From Shimia_B sp038525525 (lineage in GTDB: Bacteria > Pseudomonadota > Alphaproteobacteria > Rhodobacterales > Rhodobacteraceae): DNA of 64,000 nt. Under the pieces are notes generated by a model, which was given only the letters and a program-made list of their open reading frames with translations, had not been told where the DNA came from and did no database searches. Both the position numbers and the translations under genes were made by a program. The stretch covers positions 310,001 to 374,000 of the forward strand of contig JBCBHO010000001.1 in assembly GCA_038525525.1 (NCBI GenBank). Reading direction: 5' to 3'. Within the stretch, counting starts at the first letter, position 1; every line of letters begins with the position of its first letter. This document shows, piece by piece, positions 1 to 8,120 of the stretch.

Positions 1-641
1 CCCCAAACGACGAACACTCCCACGGCTAGCAGGGCCAGAAGCTTGACGACGGCTTCCACAGCGATGGCCATGACCACGCCATGGTGGCGCTCATTGGCAT
101 CGAGATTTCGGGTTCCGAAGAGAATGGTGAACACCGCAAGGCCTGCTGCCACCCAAAGCGCGGTCTGAGCCGCGCTCTCGCCGGCGAAGCCGCCTTCGGC
201 GAAAACGGAAATGCCAAGCACCACCGATTGAAGCTGCAGCGCGATGTAGGGTGTCGTTCCGATGACCGCGAGAAGGGTGACGAGGACGCCCAGCGATGTC
301 GACTTCCCGAAGCGGGAGGAGATCAGGTCCGCCACGGATGTGATCTTTTGCGCCTTCCCGATCCGCACGAGCTTTCGCAGAACGAGCCACCACCCGATGA
401 GGACACCCGTCGGGCCGAGGTAGATGGTGAGGAACTCCAAGCCGGAACGCGCAGCAAACCCCACAGCACCGTAAAACGTCCACGCCGTGCAATAGACCGA
501 GAGCGACAGTGTGTAGATCCATGGGGAGTGCAGCCAGGCCACCTGGCCGCGGGCGGCGCGGCGCTCGGCCAGTGCGGCCACGGCAAAAAGCAATGCGACA
601 TAGCCCAGGCAGACGGTGACGAGGAGGTTGAAGCTCGCCAA
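1..641 (-). CDS. Sodium:solute symporter-type sensor kinase, N-terminal part (cut by window edge)
   Basis: Translating the minus strand from a TTG at 641 gives an uninterrupted frame of 213 codons to the window edge. The product is strongly hydrophobic, with several membrane segments, and carries a stretch reading SPWIYTLSLSVYCTAWTFYG, typical of the symporter domain of CbrA-like sensor kinases (SSS transporter fused to PAS/HisKA/HATPase). Only the symporter part is inside the window, so the kinase half is inferred from the family and from the adjacent response regulator. The start lies 5 bases after the upstream stop codon, with an AGGG-like ribosome site; no ATG fits the conserved N-terminus. 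It is probably the last gene of an operon with the small membrane protein and regulator at 646-1271. A plain symporter is the alternative. Confidence 0.8.
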   Translation of the reverse strand, partial: MASFNLLVTVCLGYVALLFAVAALAERRAARGQVAWLHSPWIYTLSLSVYCTAWTFYGAVGFAARSGLEFLTIYLGPTGVLIGWWLVLRKLVRIGKAQKITSVADLISSRFGKSTSLGVLVTLLAVIGTTPYIALQLQSVVLGISVFAEGGFAGESAAQTALWVAAGLAVFTILFGTRNLDANERHHGVVMAIAVEAVVKLLALLAVGVFVVW

Positions 642-645
642 AGCC

Positions 646-894
646 CTAGCCCCGGCTGATGCGCTTGAGCAAAGGCGACATGAACGCTGCGAGCCCCACC
701 ATGATGGCCCAGATGCCGAAGATGTAGAGGAATGCCTGCACGGTCCTGATGCCGCCCTCAGGCCCTTTGACCCAGATCAGCGGGACCATGATGAGGATGC
801 CGCCGAAGACGGGCACGATCCGCGCGGCATCCGCAATCCGCCGCCGCCTGTAGCCGTCGCGCTCGAGGAACATGGGTGGCTTTTCGGCGGCCAT
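646..894 (-). CDS. Small two-TM membrane protein upstream of symporter-kinase
   Basis: This 82-residue protein has a short basic, soluble N-terminus (GYRRRRIADAAR) followed by two hydrophobic segments, at about residues 26-42 and 52-70, and a basic tail. It starts 2 bases after the stop of the response regulator and ends 4 bases before the symporter-type kinase, so the three genes are almost certainly co-transcribed. I do not recognise a named domain. The size and two-helix layout recall small subunits that accompany sodium/solute symporters (DUF4212-like), but I cannot confirm this. A role as accessory subunit of the symporter-sensor is inferred from position only. Confidence 0.75.
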   Translation of the reverse strand: MAAEKPPMFLERDGYRRRRIADAARIVPVFGGILIMVPLIWVKGPEGGIRTVQAFLYIFGIWAIMVGLAAFMSPLLKRISRG

Positions 895-896
895 GG

Positions 897-1271
897 CTAG
901 CGGCTCGACAGCGTGCGCACCCGCTCCAGCATCTCTGCGTTGGAAAAGGGCTTGGTCATGTAATCGCTGACGCCCGCCTCCTCGGCGCGCTCGCGATCTT
1001 TGGCCTGCCCGCGCGCGGTGAGCATCAAAACGGGGAGATCGGCTGTCTCCGGCTGGTCTCGCAGGTCGCGCAGGATCTCGAAACCGGACCTGTTGGGAAG
1101 CATGGCGTCGAGGATGACAACATCGGGCATCCGCCGCTCCAAGGCCGCCAGAGCCGTCGCCCCATCCGAATGCGTGTCAACGGCCCAGCCGTCCCGGCTG
1201 AGGATGAAGCGCACGGCTTCGATGATGTTCGGCTCGTCCTCGATCAAGAGAACGCGCTTGCCCGTGCTCAT
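897..1271 (-). CDS. Single-domain response regulator (CheY-like receiver)
   Basis: This 124-residue protein is a complete receiver domain and nothing else. The acidic pocket is in LLIEDEPN near residue 11, the phospho-accepting aspartate in VVILDAMLP near residue 55, the conserved T/S in MLTARG and the lysine in TKPFS. There is no output domain, so signalling must be through protein contact or phosphotransfer. It sits between an XRE regulator (80 bases upstream) and the small membrane protein and symporter-type kinase (downstream), which makes that kinase the likely phosphodonor. Possible partners include the XRE regulator, which has a histidine-kinase-like helix. Confidence 0.93.
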   Translation of the reverse strand: MSTGKRVLLIEDEPNIIEAVRFILSRDGWAVDTHSDGATALAALERRMPDVVILDAMLPNRSGFEILRDLRDQPETADLPVLMLTARGQAKDRERAEEAGVSDYMTKPFSNAEMLERVRTLSSR

Positions 1272-1351
1272 CGCAAAGGCCCTCCCAAAACGCCGGTTTC
1301 CGGCTGTTCTTGTATGCGCAGCATTCCGCGCTGCGGCGCAGTTGTCAAAGC

Positions 1352-2536
1352 CTAGCTTGGCAACAGGAGGAGCGTGCCACGCAGGAGCGGTTCGGCACCA
1401 TAGGACACAGGGTCCCTTGTGGCCGCATAGGCGAAGGCGAGCATCCGCGCGCCCTGCCCGTCGACCACTTGCAGCTCCGCGCGGATCGGGACGTGGGGCC
1501 GAGCCAGTGCAGAGAAGAGCGGCCAGAGCGCCCGGCCAACACCGGTGCGCGGGATGGGAAATCCTTCCGGCGCGCGCCGGGTGATCAGAGTGCCATCACT
1601 GTCGCATTCCGCGAGCCCCACCCCCTCGCCGACGCAAGGACATTGGCCCATACGGCGAAGCACGACGTCGAGCGGCAAGCCCATGTCATGGGCGAGCGCG
1701 AGGGGATCTGAGCCGATCTCGGCCATCCGCCCAGCGAGGCGCGCCTCGGGTAGCATCCCCGCCTCGTCGGTGTAGCGCGCGATGTACTCCCGGGCGAGCT
1801 GCGTCGCCGGAGCGGAGAAATCCGGCAGGGTGACGTCCCGCCCCTCTTCGATCTCGGGCAGGTAATGTCGGCGGTGCTCAAGCCAGGCATCGAGCTCGTC
1901 CTGAGGGCTCTGCTTTGGGTCTGCGCCATCGGTCTGGGTGTCGAGATAGGTCACCAGTGCCTCGGTCGCGGACGTCAGGCGCAAGGCGTCCTCGCGCAGG
2001 TTGCCGTGAAAACGATTGCGCCATGTGGGCTCGATATTGGGATCATCCGCGAGAATGGCGGCCGTGGAGCGGATCGCCGTGATCGTCGACAGCATCTCGT
2101 GGACCTGCGCCGACAGAAAAGGATCATGGCTCAGCCGGTCATTGAGTTCCTCCAGGGTCTCCTCCAGCCGTTCGATGCGCGCGGCCTGTTGTGCGATGAG
2201 CGAGGCCCAGCCGGGAAACCGGCCCGCCAATTCCTCCACCCGGTCGATTTCAGCTGGGCGCGCTGTGCCCGCCATCGTGTTGGCTGCCTCCGCCAGCGTC
2301 TGAAGCAGCGACGCTTCCGCGCCTTCCGAGAGCGCGGCGGGCTCCACATCGAGGGCCGTCGCGATCGCCAGAAGAACCTTGCCTCCGATTCTGCGGCGAT
2401 TGTGCTCGATGAGGTTGAGATAGCTTGCCGATATCCCGACTTCCCGCGCAAGATCCGCTTGCCGCATCTCGATGGAAAGCCGACGCTCCCGGATTCTGGA
2501 GCCGGTCAGGGCGGATGGCGGCGCGTGAGACGACAT
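1352..2536 (-). CDS. XRE-family regulator with DHp-like helix and ScfR-like C-terminus
   Basis: 394 residues. Residues 11-68 form an XRE helix-turn-helix (RERRLSIEMRQADLAREVG, SASYLNLIEHNRR). Residues 120-200 hold a coiled coil and a helical pair that looks like a histidine kinase dimerisation domain, with a candidate phospho-histidine at His146 followed by Glu, but there is no ATPase domain. Residues 300-375 resemble the C-terminal ligand domain of short-chain fatty acyl-CoA regulators (CDSDGTLITRR..FPIPR..LWPLFSAL), although the usual Cys-Pro there is replaced. It is divergent from the ABC importer at 2759 and upstream of the response regulator, so control of the importer/acs block and of itself is inferred. 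The family assignment of the C-terminus is from memory of motif layout and is moderately sure. Confidence 0.85.
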   Translation of the reverse strand: MSSHAPPSALTGSRIRERRLSIEMRQADLAREVGISASYLNLIEHNRRRIGGKVLLAIATALDVEPAALSEGAEASLLQTLAEAANTMAGTARPAEIDRVEELAGRFPGWASLIAQQAARIERLEETLEELNDRLSHDPFLSAQVHEMLSTITAIRSTAAILADDPNIEPTWRNRFHGNLREDALRLTSATEALVTYLDTQTDGADPKQSPQDELDAWLEHRRHYLPEIEEGRDVTLPDFSAPATQLAREYIARYTDEAGMLPEARLAGRMAEIGSDPLALAHDMGLPLDVVLRRMGQCPCVGEGVGLAECDSDGTLITRRAPEGFPIPRTGVGRALWPLFSALARPHVPIRAELQVVDGQGARMLAFAYAATRDPVSYGAEPLLRGTLLLLPS

Positions 2537-2758
2537 GGAAATTTCTTTTTCGATTCAGCGTGTTTCTGCACTGCGCAGATAAGAAGTTTACATCTCCTCA
2601 AGGGCAGATGTGGATTTATTTACAAAAAAGTTCAGCGTTTCAAGTGGGTTGTTGCTTTGTTTTCGGTCGAGCGGCGATAACAGCAATACACTCGCGAGAG
2701 AGTGTGTCCGGGCGCGCCGCGCGAACGATGCGTGCCTCAATCCAATTGGGAGGATTAC
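2537..2758. promoter_or_regulatory. Divergent promoter region, XRE regulator / ABC importer
   Basis: 222 bases separate the two divergent starts, and the DNA is much more AT-rich than the flanking genes. Visible elements are a perfect 8-bp palindrome GAAATTTC at 2538-2545 directly beside the regulator start and a short dyad TCTGC-N5-GCAGA in the middle. A strong ribosome site GGGAGG lies at 2748-2753 before the importer gene. I cannot place -35/-10 boxes with confidence. Confidence 0.6.
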
Positions 2759-4096
2759 ATGTCCAAACTCAACCTCACCCGCCGTGGTGCCCTGAAAGCA
2801 GGTGCCGCCGCTGGTGGTGCGCTTGCTCTGCCAACCTATCTGCGCGCCGATGGCCACGCGGGTTTCACCAATGCGCCGGGCGACAGCTCCGTGACGCTTG
2901 GCTTCAACGTGCCGCAAACCGGCCCCTACGCTGACGAAGGCGCGGACGAGCTCCGTGCATTCGAGCTCGCGGTCGAGCACCTCAATGGCGAGGGCGACGG
3001 CGGCATGCTCAACACCTTCTCCTCGAAGGCGCTGGACGGCACCGGGATCCTGGGCCGGAAGGTCGAGTACGTCACCGGCGACACCCAGACGAAGCCCGAC
3101 GCGGCGCGCGCCTCCGCACGCGGCATGATCGAGCGCGATGGCGCGATCATGATCTCCGGCGGCTCGTCCTCCGGTGTGGCCGTGGCCGTGCAGGCCCTCT
3201 GCCAGGAAGCCGGCGTCATCTTCATGGCTGGCCTCACGCACTCCAACGACACGACGGGTAAGGACAAGAAGGCCAATGGCTTCCGCCACTTCTTCAACTC
3301 CTACATGTCCGGCGCTGCTCTCGCACCGATCCTTGCCGCGAACTACGGCACGGACCGCAAGGCCTATCACCTGACGGCGGACTACAACTGGGGCTACACG
3401 ACCGAGGAAGCCGTCCGGACCTCCACCGAGGCCATGGGCTGGGAGACGGTCGCGACCGTGCTCACCCCGCTCGCGCAGACCGACTTCTCGTCCTACGTCG
3501 CGCCGGTTCTGAACTCGGGCGCGGACGTGCTCGTCCTCAACCACTACGGCGGCAACATGGTGAACTCCCTCACCTCCGCCGTGCAGTTCGGCCTCCGCGC
3601 CGCGGAAGCCAACGGCAAGAACTTCGAGATCGTGGTTCCGCTCTATTCCCGCCTCATGGCGGCGGGCGCCGGCGAGAACGTGAAGGGCATCTTCGGCTCC
3701 ACGAACTGGCACTGGTCGCTGCCCGATGAGGGCTCGCAGGCCTTCACGCGCTCCTTCGGCACCAAGTACGGCTTCCCGCCGTCGCAGGCCGCACACACCT
3801 GCTACGTGCAGACGCTGCTCTATGCAGACGCCGTGACCCGCGGTGGCTCGTTCAACCCGTGCTCGGTGGACGAAGCGCTGGCCGACTTCGAGTTCGACGG
3901 CCTTGGCAATGGTCCGACGCTCTACCGCGCCGAAGACCACCAGTGCTTCAAGGACGTGCTCGTCGTGAAGGGCAAGGAGAACCCGGACAACGAGTTCGAC
4001 CTGCTCGAGATCGTGGAGGTCACCCCGGCCGCACAGGTCACCTACGACGCCTCCATCTTCGGCGGTGATCTGGGGACCTGCAACCCGGGCGCATAA
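2759..4096 (+). CDS. Branched-chain-amino-acid-type ABC substrate-binding protein
   Basis: 445 residues. The N-terminus is a twin-arginine signal (LTRRGALKAGAAAGGALALP) ending near residue 30, so the protein is probably exported folded to the periplasm. The mature part has the Peripla_BP_6/LivK layout: VTLGFNVPQTGPYADEG at the start, GAIMISGGSSSGVAVAVQ, and FRHFFNSYMSG. The ATG at 2759 was chosen over an upstream in-frame start because of GGGAGG five bases before it and the signal peptide. It is the first gene of a five-gene importer operon. Substrate is not readable from sequence. The neighbouring acetyl-CoA synthetase and acyl-CoA-type regulator suggest a carboxylate or short acyl compound rather than leucine, but this is inference. 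Confidence 0.92.
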   Translation: MSKLNLTRRGALKAGAAAGGALALPTYLRADGHAGFTNAPGDSSVTLGFNVPQTGPYADEGADELRAFELAVEHLNGEGDGGMLNTFSSKALDGTGILGRKVEYVTGDTQTKPDAARASARGMIERDGAIMISGGSSSGVAVAVQALCQEAGVIFMAGLTHSNDTTGKDKKANGFRHFFNSYMSGAALAPILAANYGTDRKAYHLTADYNWGYTTEEAVRTSTEAMGWETVATVLTPLAQTDFSSYVAPVLNSGADVLVLNHYGGNMVNSLTSAVQFGLRAAEANGKNFEIVVPLYSRLMAAGAGENVKGIFGSTNWHWSLPDEGSQAFTRSFGTKYGFPPSQAAHTCYVQTLLYADAVTRGGSFNPCSVDEALADFEFDGLGNGPTLYRAEDHQCFKDVLVVKGKENPDNEFDLLEIVEVTPAAQVTYDASIFGGDLGTCNPGA

Positions 4097-4105
4097 GCTC
4101 AAAGC

Positions 4106-4129
4106 TGGGGCGCGACGTGTCGCGCCCCA
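4106..4129 (+). promoter_or_regulatory. Hairpin between binding-protein and permease genes
   Basis: A perfect inverted repeat (T + GGGGCGCG, loop ACGTGT, CGCGCCCC + A) sits 10 bases after the binding-protein stop codon. It lacks a U-run, so it is more likely an mRNA-stabilising or partial attenuation hairpin than a full terminator. Such hairpins commonly keep binding-protein mRNA more abundant than permease mRNA. Confidence 0.7.
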
Positions 4130-4197
4130 CGCTTTCCTAGCCGCTCCATTCGATCGGTGCGCCCGGCGCACCACCCGCATGCTCCAAGGGGAGAGCC

Positions 4198-5229
4198 ATG
4201 GACCAGATCATTCTTCAAATCCTGAACGGGCTCGACAAGGGCAGCGCCTACGCGCTGATCGCCCTTGGTCTCACGCTCATTTTCGGAACGCTCGGGGTGG
4301 TGAACTTCGCCCACGGCGCGCTCTTCATGCTGGGTGCCTTTTGCACGGTCACGCTGAGCCGCTTGCTCAGCCTGTCCCATGAAGTGGTCGACGAGACACG
4401 GACCGACTTCCTCGGAAACCCGCTCAAGGTGGATGTCCCCTACATATACGATTGGTTCGGAGAGGCCGCGGGCGCCGCGATCATCGATTGGTCGGTGCCG
4501 CTCTCGATCCTCTTTTCGATCCCGATCATGATCGCCATCGGCGTGGCCATGGAGCGTGGCCTCATCAAGCACTTCTACAAGCGCCCCCACGCGGACCAGA
4601 TCCTCGTGACCTTCGGCCTTGCCATCGTGCTGCAAGAAATCATCAAGTACTATTTCGGCGCCAACCAGATCCCCGCCCCCGCGCCCGACGCCTTCATTGG
4701 CTCGTTCGACTTCGGCGCGGCGATCGGCATGGATCCCGGCGCGATCATCTATCCCTACTGGCGGATCGTCTACTTCCTCTTCTCGATGATCATCATCGCC
4801 GCGGTGTTCGCATTCCTGCAGTTCACGACCTTTGGCATGGTCGTCCGCGCCGGCATGGCTGACCGCGAGACGGTGGGCCTTCTCGGTATCAATATCGACC
4901 GCCGTTTCACGATCATGTTCGGCATCGCCGCCGCCGTGGCGGGGCTCGCTGGCGTGATGTACACGCCCATCGTTTCGCCCAACTACCACATGGGCATGGA
5001 TTTCCTCGTGATCTCCTTCGTCGTGGTCGTGGTGGGCGGTATGGGTTCGCTCCCCGGTGCCGTGCTTGCCGGGTTCGTGCTCGGCATTCTCGAGAGCTTC
5101 GCCTCCATGCGCGAAGTGATCAGCGTCCTGCCGGGCATCAACCAGGTCGTCATCTACCTGGCCGCAATTCTCATTCTACTGACGCGTCCGCGTGGCCTGA
5201 TGGGCCGCAAGGGCGTGATGGAGGACTAA
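4198..5229 (+). CDS. ABC importer inner-membrane permease (LivH family)
   Basis: 343 residues with about eight hydrophobic segments. It opens with the LivH-type stretch LNGLDKGSAYALIALGLTLIFGTLGVVNFAHGALFM and ends with a conserved VVVVVGGMGSLPGAVLAGFVLG loop, which in this family contacts the ATPase subunits. Residues of about 65-95 form an extra soluble insertion between the second and third segments (TRTDFLGNPLKVDVPYIYDWF), which is longer than in typical LivH proteins of about 300 residues. A ribosome site AGGGGAGAG precedes the ATG. It is followed after 3 bases by the partner permease. Confidence 0.93.
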   Translation: MDQIILQILNGLDKGSAYALIALGLTLIFGTLGVVNFAHGALFMLGAFCTVTLSRLLSLSHEVVDETRTDFLGNPLKVDVPYIYDWFGEAAGAAIIDWSVPLSILFSIPIMIAIGVAMERGLIKHFYKRPHADQILVTFGLAIVLQEIIKYYFGANQIPAPAPDAFIGSFDFGAAIGMDPGAIIYPYWRIVYFLFSMIIIAAVFAFLQFTTFGMVVRAGMADRETVGLLGINIDRRFTIMFGIAAAVAGLAGVMYTPIVSPNYHMGMDFLVISFVVVVVGGMGSLPGAVLAGFVLGILESFASMREVISVLPGINQVVIYLAAILILLTRPRGLMGRKGVMED

Positions 5230-5232
5230 TCC

Positions 5233-6450
5233 ATGCTTGGTCTCGACAAGAAAGACTTCCGTCTCCTCCTGATCGTCACGGTGCTGGTGATCGCGGCCCC
5301 GCTCCTGCTGAACCCCTTCCCCGAGGGCTCGGCGATGGCGCAGTTCAACGCGGGCTATCCGGACCTGATGCAGCGTTTCGTGATCTTCGGGATCTTCGCG
5401 ATCGGCTTCAACATCCTCTTCGGCCTCACGGGCTACCTCTCCTTCGGCCACGCGGCCTTTCTCGGAGCAGGCTCCTACGCGGGCATGTGGATGCTGAAGC
5501 TCTTGTCGATGAACGTAATCCCCGCGATCATCTTCTCGACACTCATCGCCGGGGTCATCTCGCTGGCGATCGGATACATCTCGCTGCGGCGCTCGGGCAT
5601 CTACTTCTCGATCCTGACCCTAGCCTTCGCGCAGATGGCCTTTGTGCTCGCAGCCTCGGTGCTTACCCCGATCACCGGCGGTGAAACCGGCCTTCAGCCC
5701 GCCCTCGGCGATCCGCGCATCCTGCCGGAATTCCTCGGTGGCGGGTCCGTGACGGCAGAGGGCAACATCCCGAAGCCCAGCCTCTTTGGCATGGAGATGA
5801 CGGCGAGCACTGAGATAGGCGTCGGGAACTGGCTCTGGACGTTCAACTGGGGCTACTACCTGAGCGGCCTGGTGATGCTGATGTCGTTCTACATCGCGAT
5901 CCGCATCTTCCGCTCGCCCTTTGGCCTCATGCTCCGCGCGATCAAGTCGAACCAGAACCGCCTGAGCTACACGGGCCTCAACACCCGCCCCTACATGCTC
6001 GCCTGCTTCGTCATCTCGGGCATGTATGCGGGCCTCGCCGGTGGCCTCATGGCCGCCATGGACCCCCAGGTCGGGGCGGAGCGCATGCAGTGGACAGCTT
6101 CTGGCGAGGTGGTGCTCATGACCATCCTCGGCGGTGTCGGCACGCTCATCGGGCCGGTCCTCGGCGCGGGCCTCATCAAGTACTTCGAGAACATCTTCTC
6201 GAAGATCAACAAGGCCACGCTGGAAGGCTGGTTCGCCTTTGCGCCTGACTGGCTCGAGGGGGTCATGGTCTCCATGGTTTACCCCTTCATCGGCAAGGGC
6301 TGGCACCTCACGCTCGGCCTCATGTTCATGGCCGTGATCATCTTCCTGCCCGGCGGTCTCGTTGAAGGCGGCAAGCGGATCGGCGACTGGGTCCGCGGCA
6401 AGCGCGGCAAGGAAGAGGCCGAGGGCGGCCAAGTGAAACCGGCAGAGTAA
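5233..6450 (+). CDS. ABC importer inner-membrane permease (LivM family)
   Basis: 405 residues with eight to ten membrane segments. The core has the LivM signature GFNILFGLTGYLSFGHAAFLGAGSYAGMW and the EAA-like loop MTILGGVGTLIGPVLGAGLIKYFENI. The C-terminal cytoplasmic tail is charged (GKRGKEEAEGGQVKPAE). A hydrophilic loop of about 50 residues (DPRILPEFLGGGSVTAEGN...) lies between two central segments, probably on the periplasmic side. It pairs with the LivH-type permease immediately upstream and with the two ATPases downstream. Confidence 0.93.
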   Translation: MLGLDKKDFRLLLIVTVLVIAAPLLLNPFPEGSAMAQFNAGYPDLMQRFVIFGIFAIGFNILFGLTGYLSFGHAAFLGAGSYAGMWMLKLLSMNVIPAIIFSTLIAGVISLAIGYISLRRSGIYFSILTLAFAQMAFVLAASVLTPITGGETGLQPALGDPRILPEFLGGGSVTAEGNIPKPSLFGMEMTASTEIGVGNWLWTFNWGYYLSGLVMLMSFYIAIRIFRSPFGLMLRAIKSNQNRLSYTGLNTRPYMLACFVISGMYAGLAGGLMAAMDPQVGAERMQWTASGEVVLMTILGGVGTLIGPVLGAGLIKYFENIFSKINKATLEGWFAFAPDWLEGVMVSMVYPFIGKGWHLTLGLMFMAVIIFLPGGLVEGGKRIGDWVRGKRGKEEAEGGQVKPAE

Positions 6451-6461
6451 GGAGCGGACAG

Positions 6462-7220
6462 ATGGGAATTCTCGAAGTCAAGAATGTCGGCAAACGCTTT
6501 GGCGGCCTTCAGGCGCTGAGCGAAGTGAACCTCAGCGTCGCCGAAAACAGCGTGCATGCCATCATCGGGCCGAATGGCGCTGGCAAATCCACCCTCCTCA
6601 ACTGCCTCGTGGGCAAGCTGATCCCAGATACGGGCTCTGTCATGTTCGACGGAAACTCCGTGCTGGGCCGCTCGCCCCACGAGATCAACCAGATGGGCAT
6701 CTCACGCGTCTTTCAGACGCCGGAGATCTTCGGCGATTTGACCGTGATGGAAAACGTGATGATCGCCTGCTTTGCCAAGCGTGATGGCTCCTACAAGCTC
6801 TCCGCGTTCGGCGCGGTGCGCAAGGAGAACGACATCCACGAAATGGCGCGGCACATCCTCGAGGACGTCAACATGCTCGAGAAATCGGGCATGCACGCGG
6901 CCTCCCTCTCGCGCGGTGACAAGCGGCGCCTCGAGATGGCCATGTGCCTGAGCCAGGAGCCTCGGCTTCTGCTTCTCGACGAGCCCACCGCGGGCATGGC
7001 GCGCGCCGACACCAACAACACGATCGACCTGCTGAAGACGATCCGGGACCGCCGCAACATCACGATGTGTATCATCGAGCATGACATGCACGTGGTCTTC
7101 AGCCTCGCCGAGCGGATCACCGTGCTCGCGCAAGGGACGCCGCTCGTGGAGGAGACGCCCGATAACATCAAAGGCCATCCCAAGGTGCGCGAAGCGTATC
7201 TCGGCGAGGCACAGGTCTAA
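6462..7220 (+). CDS. ABC importer ATPase (LivG family)
   Basis: 252 residues. Walker A is GPNGAGKST near residue 37, Q-loop in SRVFQTPEIF, signature LSRGDKRRLEMAMCL, Walker B LLLLDEPTAGM, and the switch histidine in CIIEHDMHVVF. The signature is LSRGD rather than LSGGQ, a common LivG-type variation. A ribosome site AGGAG lies six bases before the ATG. The gene follows the LivM-type permease by 11 bases and is separated from the second ATPase by a 97-base gap that holds two hairpins. Confidence 0.95.
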   Translation: MGILEVKNVGKRFGGLQALSEVNLSVAENSVHAIIGPNGAGKSTLLNCLVGKLIPDTGSVMFDGNSVLGRSPHEINQMGISRVFQTPEIFGDLTVMENVMIACFAKRDGSYKLSAFGAVRKENDIHEMARHILEDVNMLEKSGMHAASLSRGDKRRLEMAMCLSQEPRLLLLDEPTAGMARADTNNTIDLLKTIRDRRNITMCIIEHDMHVVFSLAERITVLAQGTPLVEETPDNIKGHPKVREAYLGEAQV

Positions 7221-7227
7221 GGGCGCC

Positions 7228-7247
7228 GAAATTTCCAAAGAAATTTC
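7228..7247 (+). repeat. Hairpin 1 in ATPase-ATPase gap (GAAATTTC duplicated)
   Basis: GAAATTTC-CAAA-GAAATTTC. Each 8-base unit is itself palindromic, so the element is at once a direct repeat and an inverted repeat, and could act as a double protein-binding site or an 8-bp RNA hairpin. It begins 8 bases after the LivG-type stop codon. Confidence 0.7.
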
Positions 7248-7273
7248 TGTCCCATAACGCGCTCCGGCACCCA

Positions 7274-7295
7274 CGAATTTTCTTCGGAAAATTCG
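7274..7295 (+). repeat. Hairpin 2 in ATPase-ATPase gap (UUCG tetraloop)
   Basis: C-GAATTTTC-TTCG-GAAAATTC-G forms a perfect 9-bp stem closed by a TTCG tetraloop. No U-run follows, and the next gene's AGGAGG is 12 bases downstream, so read-through is expected. It may act in mRNA processing or stability. Confidence 0.75.
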
Positions 7296-7317
7296 GCCCC
7301 CGCGCAGGAGGAACAAG

Positions 7318-8067
7318 ATGAACCAACCGTTTAACCCCAATGCCAACCACGCGGCGACGGCCCCGGCCTTCTTCAGCGTCTATGATATGCATGCCTATTA
7401 CGGCGAGAGCTACATCGTCCAAGGCATCAGCTTCAACATCCACGAGGGCGAAATCCTCGCCCTTCTGGGTCGCAACGGCGCAGGCAAGACATCCACGCTC
7501 CGCGCCATCGCGCGCACCGGTTCGCCGATGGTCACGCAGGGCGAGATCTGGCTCGATCACCAGCCGCTTCACGAGATGGCCTCGCACGAGGCCTCCCAGG
7601 CGGGGCTCGGCCTCGTGCCCGAGGATCGTCGGATCATTCCGGGCCTCACCGTGGAGGAAAACCTGCAACTCGCGCAGATCGCGCCGCCCAAGGGCTGGGG
7701 GCTCGACCGGGTCTACGACCTCTTCCCGCGCCTCGGCGAACGCCGAAAGCAGGAGGGCGTGACGCTTTCGGGCGGCGAGCAGCAGATGCTCTCCATCGCC
7801 CGCGCGCTTTGCCGCGATATCAAGGTGCTGCTCCTCGACGAGCCCTATGAGGGCCTCGCGCCCGTCATCGTGCAGGAAATTGCCAAGACGCTGAACCACA
7901 TCCGCGACCAGGGCATCACCACCGTCATCGTTGAGCAGAACGCCGTGGCGGCACTCAAGCTGGCCGACCGCGCCGTGATCCTCGATACCGGCACGGTCGT
8001 CTATGACGGCTCTGCGCAGGAGGTGCTCGACGACGAGAAGCTGCGCGCCGAGTACCTGGCCATCTGA
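7318..8067 (+). CDS. ABC importer ATPase (LivF family)
   Basis: 249 residues. Walker A is GRNGAGKTS, Q-loop and LVPEDRRIIPGLTVEENL are typical of LivF, signature LSGGEQQMLSIARAL, Walker B LLLDEPYEGLAP, and switch TVIVEQNAVAALKLADRAVIL. The N-terminus has about 15 extra polar residues before the usual LivF start, but the AGGAGG eight bases upstream of this ATG supports it. It is the last gene of the importer operon and is followed by a strong terminator. Confidence 0.95.
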   Translation: MNQPFNPNANHAATAPAFFSVYDMHAYYGESYIVQGISFNIHEGEILALLGRNGAGKTSTLRAIARTGSPMVTQGEIWLDHQPLHEMASHEASQAGLGLVPEDRRIIPGLTVEENLQLAQIAPPKGWGLDRVYDLFPRLGERRKQEGVTLSGGEQQMLSIARALCRDIKVLLLDEPYEGLAPVIVQEIAKTLNHIRDQGITTVIVEQNAVAALKLADRAVILDTGTVVYDGSAQEVLDDEKLRAEYLAI

Positions 8068-8075
8068 CTTTCTAA

Positions 8076-8099
8076 GGGGGCCTCCACGGCCCCCTTTTT
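8076..8099 (+). terminator. Rho-independent terminator after importer operon
   Basis: GGGGGCC, loop TCCAC, GGCCCCC, then TTTTT: a 7-bp all-GC stem with a five-base U-run, 9 bases after the last stop codon. It separates the importer from acetyl-CoA synthetase, so the latter needs its own promoter or depends on leakage. Confidence 0.9.
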
Positions 8100-8120
8100 A
8101 CGACATCAAGGAGCGCCGCC

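Noticed and set aside
91..522. Minus-strand open frame of 143 codons inside the left edge
   Set aside because: It is a shadow in another frame of the symporter-type gene at 1-641, whose translation has clear membrane segments and family motifs; the shadow is Arg/His/Cys-rich without a fold.
2588..4180. Very long minus-strand frame opposite the ABC binding protein
   Set aside because: It is antisense to a well-recognised binding-protein gene, low in structure and rich in Gly/Val/Arg/His, as expected from GC-rich codon bias.
7274..7295. UUCG hairpin as a terminator
   Set aside because: There is no U-run after the stem and the next importer gene has a strong ribosome site 12 bases on, so termination inside the operon is unlikely.
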